Origin: Ficedula albicollis
Lineage: Eukaryota > Chordata > Aves > Passeriformes > Muscicapidae
Direction: 5' to 3'
NCBI RefSeq assembly: GCF_000247815.1
Contig: NC_021671.1
Location: forward strand, 24,470,501 to 24,534,500
Length of the DNA stretch: 64,000 nt
The translations under genes were made by a program, and so were the position numbers. Numbering within the stretch: position 1 is the stretch's first letter; each line of letters starts with the position of its first letter. A model generated the notes under the pieces. It did no database searches, was not told the DNA's origin, and saw nothing but the letters and a program-made list of their open reading frames with translations. Below, piece after piece: positions 25,964-38,119 of the stretch.

Positions 25964-27231
25964 CAAGTCAATAACCTGGCTAGAAGTGGATCTGTTAAAT
26001 CAACAGAGCAGAGAGTGAATCTCAATTCTATTTACTGCTGCTGATATTGCACCAAAACTGAATCTGATGTTACCATGGTTTGGTATTTCAGCTTCAGTCT
26101 TTGGTGTTAATGTTCACAAATATTCACAGAACTTTCAGTCTGAAGATATAGCTAGTATTGATGGCATTTCTTTGTATTGGACAACTTCATTAAGATTTTC
26201 TCCAGTACTTTTTTTTTTTCATCACCATATAATTTCAATGGAGAAATTGTTCACCAATAAGGTGAAAGAGTTAAGTGACTAAGTATGCACATTAAAATAA
26301 ATAACTTTGGAAAGAGACTGATTGCACCAAATGCATGCGGGGATAGATTAAATTATATATAAAATTGTTCTCATGCAAATTACATTATAGTTTAAATAAA
26401 GTTTTCTATCTGAAAGCCTCCTGATTGATTTACACTGCATGTTTAGGACAAGGTTGAGCAGGGCTACAATGAAGATTACTTAATCTATCTCTTTTGTAGA
26501 TGGAATAAGACATCAGTTTTTGCTCGGGCAAAGTATAAAGTGTAAAAAGTTGAAAAATTTTAATTATATCCTACTATTAAACAAAAAAAAGAAATCCCTA
26601 TTTGTACAAAACTTACTTCACTAGAGGTGTTTTCTGCAACCTTCTGAATATTATCTTAAAGAAATGTCAATGATTAATTACATGAGAGTTTGGCAAAATC
26701 ATTAAATGCAGAGCTTGTAGCAAAATCTGATTGAAGGCTTATGACCAGTAAAATTACCATATTGTCAATCAGGTCTGTGGAACTACAGAAACTTCATTAT
26801 TTATCAGAAAAGTTCCTCTTTTCAACTACCATATTTTGGTAGAGACAAAGTGAATAAGCTTTAAACCAGAAAAAAAATTTTAGTGGTTTTAACCAATAAT
26901 CTTAATCTATAGAAAACAGAACAGTAAAAATGTGACACTCTATTAATAACCCTGCAAAATTATAGAAGAGTCAACTTTATTGAAACTTAATAGTTTCAAT
27001 ATAAAAGTTAAATTAGCTGACATATGACAGATCTTCAATACACTGAGAGAGTAGCACATTTATGATTATAAGAACACACAATAATTGCGTTTTTAACTAA
27101 AGTTACCAAAAATACTCGAGGAAACATTTGTAAAAATAAAGAAATAAACATTTAAAATCAGAGGGTTATTTCTGAAGTGGTAGTAGTGTCCAAGTTATAT
27201 CTGAAACAAACCAGAGAAATAAAGAAAGGCT
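25964..27231. other. Non-coding stretch, nothing recognised
   Basis: AT-rich sequence. No frame above 71 codons and no recognised repeat before the CR1 fragment at 27232. Confidence 0.6.
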
Positions 27232-27637
27232 GAATTTTCAGGCTGAGGAAGTTGTGGCTGTTCAACCTGGAGAAGCAAAGGTTGCATGGAAACCTCAAAG
27301 CATCTTCCAGTATCTGAGGGGAGCCTACAGAGAATCCAGAGGGGGACTCTTAATCAGGAACTGTAGTGATAAGACAAAGTAATGGTCCAAACAAAAAGTG
27401 AGAAATTTCAGGTTAGATATTAGGAAGAAAGTCTTTACTGCAAGGGTGGTGAGACAATGGTTGCTCAGAGAGGTTGTGGGGTCCCCATACCTGGAAGTGT
27501 TCAAGGCAAAGTTGGATAAGGCCTAGAGCAAACTGATCCGGTGGTAAATTTTCCCTGCCCATGGCAGGGGAGGTTAGGTCTAGATGAACATTCCCTTCAA
27601 AGCCCCTTAACATTCTATGATTCTGTGATTTTATGAG
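27232..27637 (+). mobile_element. CR1 LINE 3' end, sense
   Basis: This is a 5'-truncated CR1 3' end in sense orientation. It shows GTTCAACCTGGAGAAGCAAAG, TTAGATATTAGGAAGAAAGTC, TGCTCAGAGAGGTTGTGGGG, CTGGAAGTGTTCAAGGC and CCCTGCCCATGGCAGGGGAG. It ends with the CR1-type terminal repeat ATTCTATGATTCTGTGATTT at about 27612-27636. CR1 elements end in such short repeats rather than in poly-A. The coding part is disrupted. Confidence 0.93.
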
Positions 27638-28249
27638 GGATTATTAGGATTTTTTCCAATATATTTTTTTTCCTTTTTTTTTTTTTCAATTGCTACCTCT
27701 TTCCATGGACATGGTAGAGAGAATACAAATACATATTGCTGAGATAGAACAGTTGAAATGTGTCAAATTATCATCAAAGTTAGTAAAGTTAATGCAGATC
27801 CCTTTGTAGTAGAAGTGAGGGGTTTTTTTACAAAAATTAGAAGTGTGCAAGATTGAAACAGTAGGAAATGGAACATGGCTGTTAAAAGGTGTCATAGGAA
27901 AGGCCAGGAGAGGGAACTACACTTGGTGAATCAGAACATTTACAGCATACTCCAGTGGAGAGGTTTTGTCAGATGAAACAGACAGTGAACTTTCAGAGTT
28001 TTGTCTGAGTTAAAAGCCCTATTAAAAAAACTGTGCAACGAAAATAATTATTTCTTTTCCTTAAGTTTTCAAACCTTTCTATGTTGTTCAGGTAAAAAAA
28101 AAATATTCTCTACTTTATTGCAACCAAAAATTCACACAGGCAAAAAAACATAGTTTTCTGCATTTTGTAATAAACAGCACTGAATTAATAAAATTCTGGT
28201 CCTGTTGTGCATTATGTGTTGCTCTCCAACATAGTAATGGAGTAGCTTT
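27638..28249. other. Non-coding stretch, nothing recognised
   Basis: T-rich and mixed sequence between two CR1 fragments, with no gene or named repeat. A small T-run lies at about 27661-27686. Confidence 0.55.
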
Positions 28250-28865
28250 GCTGGAAGGCAGCTCCAGAGATCACCAGTTGAACCAGCCTGCTCAGTCTCA
28301 GCTAGAGCACGTTGCTCAAGATCATGCCCAGATGGGGTTTAACTATCTCAAGGGATGTAGTTCCACAAAAAAACTTGTCCTGATTTGACCACTGTCACAG
28401 TAATAGAGATTATTTTTCTTCTGTTTAAATGAATTTCCTGTATTTCAGTTGTGCCCATTGCCTCTTTTCCTGTCACTGAGGGCATCACTCAGTCAGTCTT
28501 CTTGCCTCAAGGACACATGTTCACTTTGGCATTCACCAGGACCCCTCGCTGGCTTTGCAGAGCTCCTTTCCACCAAGTCAGCCCCCAGAGAGTCAAAATG
28601 GGTGCATGGGGTTGTTTCTCCCATCATCAACAAACTTGGCAAGGATGTCTTTGGGCCCATCATCCGGGTGACTAATGAAGATGTTAAACAGTATTGGCTA
28701 AAGTGCCAACCTCTTCTAGCCTCCCACTAGACTTTGTGCTGCTGTAACCCTTTAATCCCAGCAGCTCAGCCAGTTTCTAGTCCCACTCCCCGTGGCTCAT
28801 CATTGTTACTTTGGGCATGTTTTGTCAGCCAGCATCAAAACTCCTGTTAAAGTCAAGATAAAAAC
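28250..28865 (-). mobile_element. CR1 LINE fragment, antisense, internally deleted
   Basis: This is an antisense CR1 with its 3' part at the left. Forward-strand blocks include CCAGCCTGCTCAGTCTCAGC, TTGTGCCCATTGCCTCTTTTCC, TGTCACTGAGG, then CATCATCAACAAACTTGGCA and ACTAATGAAGATGTTAAACAG from the reverse-transcriptase region. Between about 28510 and 28540 the match jumps from the 3' region straight into the RT region, so several hundred bases of the full element are missing. The short forward frames here read the antisense strand and are meaningless. Confidence 0.92.
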
Positions 28866-28989
28866 TCCACTGCTCTCCTCTCATCCTATCCTTTTAGTCA
28901 GTTATCTTCTCCTGGAAACATCAGATTTCTTAGGTGTATTAAAAATAAATAAATAAATAATGTCCTTCATGCATTTGTAAACAAGCATG

Positions 28990-29341
28990 ATGCTTTGCTT
29001 GATAACCTTCCCAGGGTGTCGAGAGGATGGACCAGGCTCTGCATGGTGCTGGCAAGAAATTGTACAAGAGGCAACAGGCAGAAACTGGTTCATAGGAAGT
29101 TCTGCTTGAGCATGAAGAACTTTATTGTACAGGTGACTGATCCCTGGAACAGATTGCCCAGGGAGGCTGTGGAGTGTCCCTCACTGAAGACTTTCAAGAC
29201 CTGCCTGGACACAATCCTGTGCCATGTGCTCCAGAATGAGCCTGCTGGGGCAGGGAGGTTGGACCAGGTGACATTATAACACCATGTAATGCACTGTGGT
29301 CCCTTCTGACCTGACCCGTTCTGTGATTCTGCCATTCTGTG
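28990..29341 (+). mobile_element. CR1 LINE 3' end, sense
   Basis: This is a sense CR1 3' end. It shows AACAGGCAGAAACTGGTTCA, AGGAAGTTCTGCTTGAGCATG, CCTGGAACAGATTGCCCAGG and GAGGCTGTGGAGTGTCC. It ends with the CR1-type terminus GTTCTGTGATTCTGCCATTC at about 29318-29341. It lies 125 bp from the antisense CR1 at 28250-28865, so the two fragments point away from each other. The 94-codon frame across it is a CR1 relic. Confidence 0.93.
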
Positions 29342-31168
29342 CATTACATGATATTATAATGAACCAAAGCAGGAAAGCTGGTATTTCTTGCAGTCTTTAT
29401 GTGAATGATTTCTGATTTCTACTTATTACTTTTAAGACTATGAATATCTTGTCATAAATTACCCTTTGAACATTTGACAGCAATTGTCTTTTTTATGTGC
29501 TAAAATATCCATGACTCTTCTTTGATTAATAAATTAGTTGGTATTCTGGCCAGAGTCTTCTCCTGTCATTTTTTTCCATGTTACTCCCTGTGTACAAGAA
29601 TTTTCTCTACTTTCATGATCTTCCCTCCAGCCAGGATGTTCGCTGCCTTCTTTCTGGGTCCTTATCCTATTAAGATCACATTTTTTCAGCACCAGCTCTT
29701 TATAGATCCCAAAGTCCCTAATTTTCTTAATTTAAATTGTTCCTGCACAGAAGCAAAGTATGTGATCAGACTCCTGTGGTTTATTTGTGGTTTCCTCTCA
29801 TGTCTTCTAAGGGGAGGATTCAGGACACACCCATTTTGTTTACTCCAGGTGTTATTAGAACAGACAACCTAGCCAATACCAGTGACAATTAGAAAGTACC
29901 AGGTTTGTGGTGAGAGTTCAAAAGTTCAGTCAGGGGTATTCACTCCCACCTTCACAGAACACCAAAGGCACAACAGAGGAGGAACCTAATAAAATTATAT
30001 TCTATTCTTTGTAAGATTTTTACTTACTAATCAATAAATGGAAATTAAGAAGGTCTTTGTGAGGAAATGTTTTAATAGCTGATAAGTAGTAAATCTCCAC
30101 TATTATTGTTTCCCTGTTTTATAAGGCTGCAAAGTATTTCCAGCAAAAGTATTAAACTGCCAGGTTGTTTTATTTACAACTGCTCCCCATTTATATAGGG
30201 CTTATGACCAGTCCTCTTAAAGACAATATTTCTGTTTTTCTGTTCTTTCCAGTGATCTGATGAACAGAGCCATATCATGCTCAGCCTCAGGAGGCAATTA
30301 TGACTCAGATCCAAGGCCCTGCTGTTCACTGTCTCTTGCTCCAGCAGCAGGGTGCTAATCCTGGCCTACAGTAGAATTCAACACCACTGCTGCTCATAAC
30401 CAGCTCTGTAATTGAATCTCTGCCTCTATTTGTTTACTAAGAAAACACAATCAAAAATGATTGCAACACTGTCAGCTAGGAAAATGTCCCTGTGGGTTTG
30501 GTGTACATGGACTCATCTGTTTATATGTGGTCATATCTGAAATGCCATGCTATATAACTGAAACTGGGGAGAGTGCTCTTTGGGGGTTTTTTCAAAATGC
30601 TAAGGAGAAGGTGAGATACATATACATTTCTCTAGTTATTCAAATTCTTAAGAATACAGAGAGTTAATTTTTAAACAGCATTGTCTTCTCCAGATATTAT
30701 TTGAAACACTCATGCTATTTATTAATATTATGATACTTATCTGTTCAGTCTCCTGAGGTGTTTTCCCCACATATTCATGGCAGAGCTATATATTTTTTTC
30801 TCTTTCTTCATAATGTAGCTTTTTTCTTTAAGGCTTTCAGTGGTTAATGCCCAGTTAATAAATTTCTGGAGATTTCTACCCTTCTGTAAATGACATCACC
30901 AGACTTTTTATTGTCTTCTCAGAAAACAAATCATACCTTCAGCCAATGCTCATCAGTTCTGAAACAGGATGTGCTCTGTGTCTGCAGGCTGAAGCTGTAA
31001 TTCCTTTCAGTTCAAAAAATGTCAGAAAACATTTTTTATTATCACATAGAGAATATATTGCTAAGAATTAATATGAACTGTTATTCAGCAAGTCAGAAGC
31101 AGTCAGGTTTTTGGCTTGAGAAGGGAGTAAAAATTTAAAGTTTAATCCAGGACAATGGCACACATCCA
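29342..31168. other. Non-coding stretch, nothing recognised
   Basis: Mixed AT-rich sequence. A 116-codon forward frame (29522-29872) has no recognisable motif and is treated as chance. Nothing else supported. Confidence 0.6.
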
Positions 31169-31318
31169 GATAAACAAAACAAAAACAAAAACAAAACAAC
31201 AACAACAAAAAAAACCAACAACAAACCCCAAACACAAAAAAATTAAAAAAAAAAAAACAAAAAAAACAAACAAAAAAACCCCCAACAACAAAAAAAAACC
31301 AAACCTAAACAAAAACCA
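31169..31318 (+). repeat. A/C-only tract abutting the GGGAA array
   Basis: About 150 bases of CAAAA, CAACAA, ACCCCC and A-runs with almost no G or T, ending in ACCA right at the first GGGAA unit. It is the longest continuous A/C tract away from the third C homopolymer. Confidence 0.92.
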
Positions 31319-33378
31319 GGGAAGGGAAGGGAAGGGAAGGGAAGGGAAGGGAAGGGAAGGGAAGGGAAGGGAAGGGAAGGGAAGGGAAGGGAAGGGAAGG
31401 GAAGGGAAGGGAAGGGAAGGGAAGGGAAGGGAAGGGAAGGGAAGGGAAGGGAAGGGAAGGGAAGGGAAGGGAAGGGAAGGGAAGGGAAGGGAAGGGAAGG
31501 GAAGGGAAGGGAAGGGAAGGGAAGGGAAGGGAAGGGAAGGGAAGGGAAGGGAAGGGAAGGGAAGGGAAGGGAAGGGAAGGGAAGGGAAGGGAAGGGAAGG
31601 GAAGGGAAGGGAAGGGAAGGGAAGGGAAGGGAAGGGAAGGGAAGGGAAGGGAAGGGAAGGGAAGGGAAGGGAAGGGAAGGGAAGGGAAGGGAAGGGAAGG
31701 GAAGGGAAGGGAAGGGAAGGGAAGGGAAGGGAAGGGAAGGGAAGGGAAGGGAAGGGAAGGGAAGGGAAGGGAAGGGAAGGGAAGGGAAGGGAAGGGAAGG
31801 GAAGGGAAGGGAAGGGAAGGGAAGGGAAGGGAAGGGAAGGGAAGGGAAGGGAAGGGAAGGGAAGGGAAGGGAAGGGAAGGGAAGGGAAGGGAAGGGAAGG
31901 GAAGGGAAGGGAAGGGAAGGGAAGGGAAGGGAAGGGAAGGGAAGGGAAGGGAAGGGAAGGGAAGGGAAGGGAAGGGAAGGGAAGGGAAGGGAAGGGAAGG
32001 GAAGGGAAGGGAAGGGAAGGGAAGGGAAGGGAAGGGAAGGGAAGGGAAGGGAAGGGAAGGGAAGGGAAGGGAAGGGAAGGGAAGGGAAGGGAAGGGAAGG
32101 GAAGGGAAGGGAAGGGAAGGGAAGGGAAGGGAAGGGAAGGGAAGGGAAGGGAAGGGAAGGGAAGGGAAGGGAAGGGAAGGGAAGGGAAGGGAAGGGAAGG
32201 GAAGGGAAGGGAAGGGAAGGGAAGGGAAGGGAAGGGAAGGGAAGGGAAGGGAAGGGAAGGGAAGGGAAGGGAAGGGAAGGGAAGGGAAGGGAAGGGAAGG
32301 GAAGGGAAGGGAAGGGAAGGGAAGGGAAGGGAAGGGAAGGGAAGGGAAGGGAAGGGAAGGGAAGGGAAGGGAAGGGAAGGGAAGGGAAGGGAAGGGAAGG
32401 GAAGGGAAGGGAAGGGAAGGGAAGGGAAGGGAAGGGAAGGGAAGGGAAGGGAAGGGAAGGGAAGGGAAGGGAAGGGAAGGGAAGGGAAGGGAAGGGAAGG
32501 GAAGGGAAGGGAAGGGAAGGGAAGGGAAGGGAAGGGAAGGGAAGGGAAGGGAAGGGAAGGGAAGGGAAGGGAAGGGAAGGGAAGGGAAGGGAAGGGAAGG
32601 GAAGGGAAGGGAAGGGAAGGGAAGGGAAGGGAAGGGAAGGGAAGGGAAGGGAAGGGAAGGGAAGGGAAGGGAAGGGAAGGGAAGGGAAGGGAAGGGAAGG
32701 GAAGGGAAGGGAAGGGAAGGGAAGGGAAGGGAAGGGAAGGGAAGGGAAGGGAAGGGAAGGGAAGGGAAGGGAAGGGAAGGGAAGGGAAGGGAAGGGAAGG
32801 GAAGGGAAGGGAAGGGAAGGGAAGGGAAGGGAAGGGAAGGGAAGGGAAGGGAAGGGAAGGGAAGGGAAGGGAAGGGAAGGGAAGGGAAGGGAAGGGAAGG
32901 GAAGGGAAGGGAAGGGAAGGGAAGGGAAGGGAAGGGAAGGGAAGGGAAGGGAAGGGAAGGGAAGGGAAGGGAAGGGAAGGGAAGGGAAGGGAAGGGAAGG
33001 GAAGGGAAGGGAAGGGAAGGGAAGGGAAGGGAAGGGAAGGGAAGGGAAGGGAAGGGAAGGGAAGGGAAGGGAAGGGAAGGGAAGGGAAGGGAAGGGAAGG
33101 GAAGGGAAGGGAAGGGAAGGGAAGGGAAGGGAAGGGAAGGGAAGGGAAGGGAAGGGAAGGGAAGGGAAGGGAAGGGAAGGGAAGGGAAGGGAAGGGAAGG
33201 GAAGGGAAGGGAAGGGAAGGGAAGGGAAGGGAAGGGAAGGGAAGGGAAGGGAAGGGAAGGGAAGGGAAGGGAAGGGAAGGGAAGGGAAGGGAAGGGAAGG
33301 GAAGGGAAGGGAAGGGAAGGGAAGGGAAGGGAAGGGAAGGGAAGGGAAGGGAAGGGAAGGGAAGGGAAGGGAAGGGAA
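31319..33378 (+). repeat. Pentanucleotide array (GGGAA)n, about 412 units
   Basis: About 2,060 bases of GGGAA (equivalently AAGGG or GAAGG) with no interruption that I can see. The right edge is GGGAAATATTAATAG. The strand is pure purine with a G3 run every five bases, a composition able to form triplex and G-quadruplex structures. The 749-codon frame starting at 31155 reads the A/C tract and then Gly-Arg-Glu-Gly-Lys repeats. It exists only because five-base units have no stop in this phase. Confidence 0.98.
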
Positions 33379-35218
33379 ATATTAATAGTTCAGTTAAGAA
33401 ATGAAAAGCAGTTCTCAGAATTCTCGAATTTCCTGAAAGATCTGAAGCCAGCTATTTTATAACCCTTGGGATTTCATCAAGCTGCTAACATTTCATTTAT
33501 GAAAAATGTTTTCTTATGATAATGGTTTAATTCTCTCATTCTTCGCTGATGTGTCTATTCTGAACATAAATTACTTGGTACAAGTATTAATTCCTCCTGC
33601 AAGCACAGCTCCTCACTCCTAGAGACCCCTTGGGCACCTTGAGATTGTATCCTTTTATCTAAGGAGAGTTGGTGTACCTGATAAGGAACTTTAGCAAACT
33701 TGACACTTTTTCTTAACAAGAAGGGTTTTAAAATGTCTTGGTAAGTATATATTCCTTGCTATGAAAATGTCCCTTTCAGTTCACTGAGATACTAAACTAC
33801 TGTAGCACTTTAAAATATTTTCCCCTCTAAAAGGTAATATTCAAGCAAAAAGGAGTTAATATTTTGATTGATGAAAGAAATAAAGTAATTTGTTTCAGGC
33901 CATGTAATGTCTGCTGAAAACTTAGTATGCACACAGAATATCTCCCACTCAGAAAATATCAAAATTTTAAAAATAGTGAATCTACTGTTACACTGAAATA
34001 AATTTTCATTAGAAAAAGATAAGAGTAACCAGCAGCTGAGCTCCCAAATAAAATGATTTAACTTGAATATCCTTCCAAAGCAGTCCTACAGGAACTGAGA
34101 ATTTAATAAAATGTTATTAGATTAAACTTTATTCTTTGAAAACAGATACTGAATTACATGGGACTGATTGTAATCATCTGTTATAAAGACATGTCAAGGC
34201 AATCAGCTGCCTCCAGGAAATGTAAGACCAGAGGTAGAGCTGCTTTATATGAAAAGGCCAGATTATATTATTGCAGAGAAGAAATAAGTTTTTTGAAGAA
34301 TTAAGATGTCATTTTTGACTTTTGTAAAATTGCTTACAATGTGTTCATTATGCAAACTCTATTTTTTCTTGGTTTGGACATACATTTTTCAGAGGGATTT
34401 TTCTACTGTAAACATGTGCCTATTTTAAATGAGACTTATTCTGACACCATTAAAAATAAGAGATGCATAGATATGATCAGTACAATGCGCTGATACTCTC
34501 CTGGAGATGAAAAATCTGCAAAAAACCTACACAATATAGGAATTAATGCTTCAGTACGCGGACTAAAAAAAAAAAAATTCTCAGATGTTAAAATTAATGT
34601 GCCCCAAAATTTCCCAATATGTTCATTGAAAAAACAGTTGATGTTTTTCATTGATAACATTGCTAAAAGTTAATAAAAATTAAAGATAGTCTGGTTTCAA
34701 TTTGCTGGTCTATCTGAAGCATATAACTGTATAACTCTGCTGTGAGTAAGGGGTGAGGAAGGAGAACACATTTCAAAAACTCACTGAGGACACACCACAT
34801 CATGTCCATCCAATCTTCCTTTTCCCTATGGACAAGATGACTGTAGTCCCCATTCTGTCTAATCAGAGATGACTAAACTATGAAAATTATGTGTATATTG
34901 TGACACAATAATTTTAAAATGAGTAACTCACTTCACAGTTAGAATATCTGTACATGATTAGCAGTTAGCAGCTTATAATTAATCTTTTCATTTGATGGTT
35001 AACCAAAAGGTTTTACTTTCCAAATACCAGGATTAATGATGGAATATCAGCAAAGTGTGGAAGATCAGCCAGAGTTATTGTTTTAAAATGAGCTCTTATA
35101 TTGCATTGTAATGAATTCTGGGCTGATGTGATGTAGTTGATTCATAAAGTTAGAAAGATGGGATTTAAAATGCTACAGACCTTTACAAATCCATGGTACT
35201 TGCAAGGAGACATGGGCT
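33379..35218. other. Non-coding stretch, nothing recognised
   Basis: AT-rich sequence downstream of the pentamer array. No frame above 74 codons and no named repeat. Confidence 0.6.
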
Positions 35219-35617
35219 GTGTGGAGAATGGGGGAAAGCTCTGAGCAGATGACAGACCAGCAGACTAGAAGAGTATTTCACAGAGGAATCCCAAAACCAT
35301 TTAGGGAAAATATTGAAGATGAAAATATTGAGATGATACATGTTCTTAGACATACAAGTGGTTCAAATAATACTTTCCACCAATTGTGTGGTCTGATCAT
35401 TTTTCAACATTCCTTGTCTCTCACCTCAAGGATAAAATGTCCAAGGCACCAAGTTGAACTTGATGTGCTCATGGTTAGCTTAACAGGAGGTAGAACTGAG
35501 TTCCTAATCTGTAATTGCTCAGTGACTCAGACATGGAGTGAGAAAGGGAGTGAGTCTAACAGAAACGTAGAAGTTTTTGAGGAATATAATGAAATACGGG
35601 AGGAAAGAGTTAATTGA
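35219..35617 (+). other. Unassigned 132-codon open frame, probably chance
   Basis: This is one of the longest frames in the window not explained by a simple repeat. Its composition is more protein-like than most here: charged N-terminal part (RRVFHRGIPKPFRENIEDEN) and an acidic C-terminal end. I recognise no domain, signal peptide or catalytic motif. There is no convincing splice context, and a start codon inside AT-rich intergenic DNA is weak evidence. It could be chance or a decayed retroelement or retrogene piece. Confidence 0.15.
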
Positions 35618-36924
35618 CTCCTTTAGTAACTGAATATTGAAAAAAGGAAAAGATAAACCACCAAGGACCTGCTGCAGGGTGATCTAAAAATCTGCCACTT
35701 AATCAAATTTTATACATGCATGTATTTATTTGAACGTTTATTTATACAGATATATTTTACACATTTATTTGTGCATTAAATCTTATAAAAAGTTATAAAA
35801 GGTCTCTTAATGCTTACGTTACAAATAAAAAATATTTTTCCATATTTGTTCCATAAATGTAGTACATTGCATTGTACTACAGAAGTCTTTTTTGTGGTTA
35901 CTAATGTTCACCATGAAATACAGAAAACTATCAAATTTTAACTATTTTTTCTGGATTCCCTGCACCCAGATGCCATGTTTTCTGATCACATAATTTGTCT
36001 TGGTATGTTGCACCATTTATTGCATGCATCTTTGACTCAGGCCAAAGCTCTCGAGGTCCTCACTTCTGTGCGTGCTCATTTATCAAGGACCAGCTTTGCT
36101 GTCAGACCCCATACCTAAAATTCTCATCCTGGCTCTTGTCAACTTGTCAGTTTCTGAACCATCCTTTTCTTTCCTTTTTGTGAAAACTGCTGTCTAACAC
36201 AACTTCTGTCCACTTCAAATGAGGCTGCAGTGATTTTTCTACCTTGTCACTTTGACAGTGTCACTCTTCTTGACACTCTGCTGGCTTACACTTCTCCACG
36301 GAGTCAAGAGCACCACTTCTCTTCAAACATATAATGGATTAGCCCTAACCTACCTAACATCTCTTTCACCTTCAGCATCTGGAATTATCCTCTGATATGG
36401 TACTTTCTATCACTTTGGACTCATTTACCTTTGGCACCTTATGCTGCCCCTCTCACTGGGAGTGTCAGAACACCATCCCACAGATTTTTTTTCCACACTA
36501 GTTACTTTTTCTCTGTATAAATTCTTTCCCTTCCCTTTTCTATGAAACTTACATAACCTCTAACACTGTTTCAGAGCTTCTGTGTTCAAACAATTGCCAG
36601 TCATGTGCTTTTCTGCAAATCACTTATAATAGGAACCCATTTTTCATAGCTTTGTTTTTGTATAATGGTATGTAAACTGAGACCTTGATCCCTAGGTGCT
36701 GTGGTGATACAAAACCTAACATTATAATATGAAAGATGGTGAAATGCATAATTTTACTTCTCCAGTTTTTAAAGCAATTTGGTCTTCAGAAGCCACATGT
36801 TAAAACTATGAGTTTAAGGGGATAACAGCATTAATTTTTATGCCACAGGAGCCAGAACTGAGTTCCTAGTCCTCACTGAAAATAGTGTACTATCAAGCAT
36901 ACAAGAAGTGAAAAAAACTGGGAA
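35618..36924. other. Non-coding stretch with a C/T-rich patch
   Basis: Mostly AT-rich. A C/T-rich patch at about 36030-36640 (with CTGCTGGCTTACACTTCTCC and CTACCTAACATCTCTTTCACC) faintly resembles an antisense fragment of an ancient LINE. I cannot assign a family with confidence. Confidence 0.4.
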
Positions 36925-37134
36925 AATGGTGGGTTTTAAGAATTATTTTAACATATAAAGCAAACAGCAAATACATGGACAAGACATTATCTAGCTAAAG
37001 TACAAGTGTATATACTTTCTCTATAAACAATCAATGGTGGGTTTTAAGAATTATTTTAACATATAAAGCAAACAGCAAATACATGGACAAGACATTACCT
37101 AGCTAAAGTGTATATACTTTCTCTATAAACAATT
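36925..37134. repeat. Tandem doublet, 108-bp unit
   Basis: AATGGTGGGTTTTAAGAATT and onward at 36925 is repeated at 37033. The second copy lacks six bases (TACAAG) and has one T-to-C change in ACATTATCT/ACATTACCT. Confidence 0.95.
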
Positions 37135-38013
37135 GATATAAATATCAGATATAAAGGTTAAGGAAAAGTTAAAAAGACAATTGTTTAAGGTATTAGACTA
37201 CTTAACTGGTGAAGAGAATTTTCTTTTGACAGTAACATAACAATTATGAAAGTGCAGCAGGGGAAAAAAGGGATTTCTACTTTGCAGTTTACTGTGGACC
37301 CTTTTGAGTCTCAGAACAGCCTGAAGTCATCCTAGAAACTTCTGCATAAAAAATGGACAGACTACTAATGAGCATATACATTAAAAAAGACAAACTCGGA
37401 TTGCTTCTAAGGATTTTCTGTCAATCTTTAAGCCATTCCATCATCTATTCTGTAATTACCCATATAGCCCAAAGAAATAATCAGGAGAGGTTTTATGTTA
37501 GTGTTTTTGCTCTGCAAGAAGCAAAGAGAAAATGAAAGAATACACAACTTTTTTATAATTGCCCCAACTTCTGAATAACTTTCAGTAATGAAAATGAAAG
37601 CAGAGTACATCTACAGCATGGTGAGAATCCACTCAGCACATGATATAAACTCAGTTTTAGCTTGGAAGATCAGAACTAAATTAATTGGGTAAAAAAAAAT
37701 TATATATAATATATTCTTAGGGGGAAACAAAATGTATGAGCTCTGAGACTCATATCAAAGAGACGTACTACAGCACATGTCCTCTAAATCCAGCAGGATC
37801 ATTTGGAAACTGCTGTGTTCATTGACTAAGTTCTGCAAAAGTTGAGGGTTCAGCTCAAATGGAACACGAAGAAAAAGTGATGGGTACTGGTTGTCTATGC
37901 AATGAACAAGTACTTGCACTTCAGTTGCACATGTCCCTTACAGCATGTATGCACCTATCCACAAGATTTCTGAGATGGAAGCTCTAACACAGTTCAACTG
38001 TCCTTACAACACA
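37135..38013. other. Non-coding stretch, nothing recognised
   Basis: AT-rich sequence with two overlapping 60-codon chance frames on opposite strands around 37353-37610. No recognised element. Confidence 0.55.
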
Positions 38014-38119
38014 CAGGCTCTTTTGCTGCAGTATGTGTACACACACATTTCTTTCTTGTTCTTTCTCAGGCTCTTTTGCTGCAGTATGTGTACACACATA
38101 TTTCTTTCATGTTCTTTCA
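38014..38119. repeat. Tandem doublet, 53-bp unit
   Basis: CAGGCTCTTTTGCTGCAGTA and onward at 38014 is repeated at 38067. Differences are CACACATT/CACATATT and CTTG/CATG. Confidence 0.94.

Noticed and set aside
31169..31318. A-rich tract as the poly-A tail of a retrocopy
   Set aside because: It contains many C residues, no retrocopied gene body is recognisable upstream, and avian CR1 elements do not end in poly-A.
31155..33404. 749-codon Gly-Arg-Glu-Gly-Lys repeat protein
   Set aside because: It is the translation of the GGGAA pentamer array plus the adjoining A/C tract. Five-base units give a stop-free frame automatically, and there is no promoter, splice or conservation evidence.
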